Assembly: GCA_022402465.1 (NCBI GenBank) | Contig: JAKRSH010000040.1 | Coordinates: forward strand, 62,001 to 126,000 | Length of the DNA stretch: 64,000 bases | Direction of reading: 5' to 3' | From: Leptospiraceae bacterium | GTDB lineage: Bacteria; Spirochaetota; Leptospiria; Leptospirales; Leptospiraceae | Part shown: positions 62,401 to 64,000 of the stretch, piece after piece | How the letters are laid out: the number at the start of each line of letters is the position of its first letter | Position numbering within the stretch: the first letter of the stretch is position 1 | Notes under the pieces: generated by a model | Told to the model about the DNA's origin: nothing | The model's input: the letters and a program-made list of their open reading frames with translations, nothing else | Databases searched by the model: none | Made by a program: the position numbers and the translations under genes

Positions 62401-62617
62401 CATGCTTGGACAGAAAGAATTCCCCAGCCCCATGCTATCTTTTCACGATAATCTATCAGCAGATTTCCTGGTAAAAAAAAATGCGTTTGTATCGAAAAGT
62501 ATAGAACGAAATTCCTGGTTCCATGAAAGGATTCTTTTTGCCCTTATTCTAGGAATTGAATTACTTAAAAAAATTCTTGCCTTTCCTTTAACTTGGTTTA
62601 TACAAGAGAATACAATT

Positions 62618-63412
62618 ATGGACAATGCAAAATATTCGACTTTCCACAAAGGAAATTTCATACATTTATCCTACACAATGATATGGCTGTTGATTTTTAT
62701 TTGTAATTCTTGTTCGCCATTGTACTATTACATTTTTCAATCGCAAAATCCTGAAAAAGATTCGATGGGGCTCACTTCATTGCTCTTACCCCTACTCACC
62801 TTACAACTGTCTGCTCAGTCAATTCAATCCGTCACGTATCCTTGGGGAACTTTTACAGACAACCAAGATGGAACCATCCGATTCTTAGGGACTGCTGGAA
62901 CCTTTGGTGGACAATTGTATTCAGAATCAACCCTCACCTATGCAAAATGTTCGATAGGTCAAACTTGGATCCGTGAAGGCAATTCCTGTTCTCCAGAGAT
63001 TCCTGGTACTGGCTTATATTGCCCTACAAATAATAATGATTGTAATGATATAGGTACTTCTTTATTGAATAATCCACTCAGTACCGCTTATGCTTATTGT
63101 GATTCACTAGACTTAGGTGGAAGAAGCAACTGGCGGGTAGCGACAAAAAATGAATTGAAGCTTACAATTGCCTGTTCAGACAATCCAACAGAGATACCCA
63201 TAGATAATGATCTTGCTGGCTGCGGAAGTATAAAACGATACTTTCTCAATACGAATATATTTCAGCTGTCCGGTACTGGCTCTATAGGTACTTATTGGAC
63301 TGCAACTTCACAATCTTCTGGCATAGCCTTGTATGTAGATTATACTACGGGTAGAACGACAGGAGCAGGTAAAGCCATTGCCAGACAAGTTAGGTGTGTG
63401 TCTGAGCCTTAA
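62618..63412 (+). CDS. Lcl/DUF1566-domain lipoprotein
   Basis: The frame is open from 62402, but the hydrophobic signal (MIWLLIFICNSC) starts at the Met at 62678; 62618 is a compromise start. After the cysteines comes a 40-residue linker, then a DUF1566/Lcl C-terminal-type domain (TFTDNQDGTIRFLG, TWIREGNSC, AYCDSLDLGGRSNWRVATKNELKLTIAC, TYWTATSQ, ARQVRCVSEP). In leptospires this domain occurs in many surface lipoproteins and may bind collagen or glycans. It ends with a 4-base overlap on the convergent gene. Confidence 0.75.
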   Translation: MDNAKYSTFHKGNFIHLSYTMIWLLIFICNSCSPLYYYIFQSQNPEKDSMGLTSLLLPLLTLQLSAQSIQSVTYPWGTFTDNQDGTIRFLGTAGTFGGQLYSESTLTYAKCSIGQTWIREGNSCSPEIPGTGLYCPTNNNDCNDIGTSLLNNPLSTAYAYCDSLDLGGRSNWRVATKNELKLTIACSDNPTEIPIDNDLAGCGSIKRYFLNTNIFQLSGTGSIGTYWTATSQSSGIALYVDYTTGRTTGAGKAIARQVRCVSEP

Positions 63413-63972
63413 TATTCACAAACTTCAATCACTCTTGTTTTACGACTAATGCTTGTAAGTGATCCTATCAATAAAGTTAAAGAAGTGTCAATCCAAGATG
63501 ATTTGAATATTACATGAATCGGTCTAGCATCATCTGGTAGCATATGCTGCCATTCATTTTCATTTGTAATAGAATAGTTTCCATAAAACCAAAACCATTC
63601 CGGATTGGAAGCATGAAAGAAACATTCTCCTTCCTTTGGTGAAAGAATCCATTGTCTAGAATTCATAGAAGCAGTGGTTTGGGTCTCCTTTTGATTTGGA
63701 GATTTTTTTTGTAAAGCCTTGGCTAGCTTACGTTCTTCTTCCTTTTTAATGGCAAGTAACTCTTGATCATTGGATTCCTTATAGACGGTCTTTAAGATAG
63801 AAGACTTGGGAATGGTTTTGTTGTTTCCTTCTTGGTCTATAATAAGGATTCTTTCACCATCTTGGGAAATAATTTTTCCTTTAATGATGCCACCAGATTT
63901 GAGAATGATACTTGTTGCATTCATTGTCTGACAATAAAAAAATAAAATAATGCATAGGCTCTTTTTTAACAT
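63409..63972 (-). CDS. Exported protein with LKxG SH3-like module
   Basis: ATG at 63972 with AGGAC ahead; a TTG two codons earlier is possible. A signal peptide (SLCIILFFYCQTMNA) is followed by TSIILKSGGIIKGKIISQDG and a 20-residue Lys/Glu linker (EEERKLAKALQKKSPNQKE). The C-terminal region has WFWFYGNYSI and ends VIEVCEY. It shares its N-terminal module with the proteins at 55260 and 56770. Role unknown. Confidence 0.7.
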   Translation of the reverse strand: MLKKSLCIILFFYCQTMNATSIILKSGGIIKGKIISQDGERILIIDQEGNNKTIPKSSILKTVYKESNDQELLAIKKEEERKLAKALQKKSPNQKETQTTASMNSRQWILSPKEGECFFHASNPEWFWFYGNYSITNENEWQHMLPDDARPIHVIFKSSWIDTSLTLLIGSLTSISRKTRVIEVCEY

Positions 63973-64000
63973 AGGCAAGTCCTGTTTCAGAATTACTCAA

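Noticed and set aside
1-64000. CRISPR arrays, tRNA or rRNA genes
   Set aside because: I scanned the intergenic parts for regularly spaced repeats and for cloverleaf-type and conserved rRNA segments and found none.

Overview
The window looks like chromosomal DNA of a Leptospira species. The base composition is AT-rich. An almost certain OmpL1 porin gene (10460-11368, minus) is present, and the window is full of genes for exported proteins with the relaxed spirochaetal lipobox. It also has families typical of leptospires: 7TM-DISM histidine kinase, FecR lipoprotein, Lcl/DUF1566 lipoprotein, HEAT-repeat lipoprotein, zf-TFIIB zinc ribbons and a KefC/KefF pair. I cannot place the species or subclade from sequence alone. 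I recognised no rRNA, tRNA or CRISPR array.

Layout. 1-7083: two tandem, paralogous giant lipoproteins on the minus strand; the downstream copy runs off the left edge. 7292-8930: a secreted protein, then a single-gene IS200/RAYT-type transposase between two nearly identical REP-like hairpins. 8988-13038: OmpL1 with a co-transcribed Ala-rich lipoprotein, then an acyl-CoA dehydrogenase. 13217-16723: a plus-strand operon of SGNH hydrolase, a membrane-anchored coiled-coil protein and a HEAT lipoprotein. 16749-24801: chemotaxis receptor, Crp/Fnr regulator with a wrecked hydrolase gene behind it, KefFC-type K+/H+ antiporter system, and a two-gene fatty-acid desaturase system with its own ferredoxin reductase and an operator-like dyad on the promoter. 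25033-28358: DoxX/Rrf2 divergent pair, a 7TM protein, and an HxlR regulator facing a decayed locus (DJ-1/PfpI and F420-reductase-like pseudogenes). 28451-30794: lipoprotein, CPBP protein, and a protein with a long lysine-rich tail.

30800-35447 is the most notable metabolic block. It holds ergothioneine biosynthesis (egtB, egtD), then DUF427, then a bufferin-type RiPP cluster: a secreted Cys-rich DUF2282 precursor, a DUF692/MNIO enzyme and a partner protein. Together they suggest thiol, copper and redox defence. 35515-44477 carries regulators, an alginate-export-type porin, a FrnE-like DsbA, a fructosamine-kinase-like protein, and a run of DJ-1, Crp/Fnr, CPBP and catalase-like genes that looks like a stress operon.

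44718-45714 carries the best candidate for something undescribed: a 73-residue exported protein made almost wholly of five Cys-Pro-Gly-Lys-Glu-type repeats. Its leader contains a perfect 12-bp inverted repeat around a 45-nt loop. The rest (45748-63972) is lipoprotein hydrolase, serine hydrolase, DUF374 acyltransferase, a divergent kinase/response-regulator pair with a kinase remnant beside it, three proteins sharing an LKxG-type module, zinc-ribbon genes, a Tat-exported nitroreductase, an amidohydrolase and a decayed ECF sigma gene.

All assignments come from reading motifs by eye. No database search, structure prediction or expression data were available.
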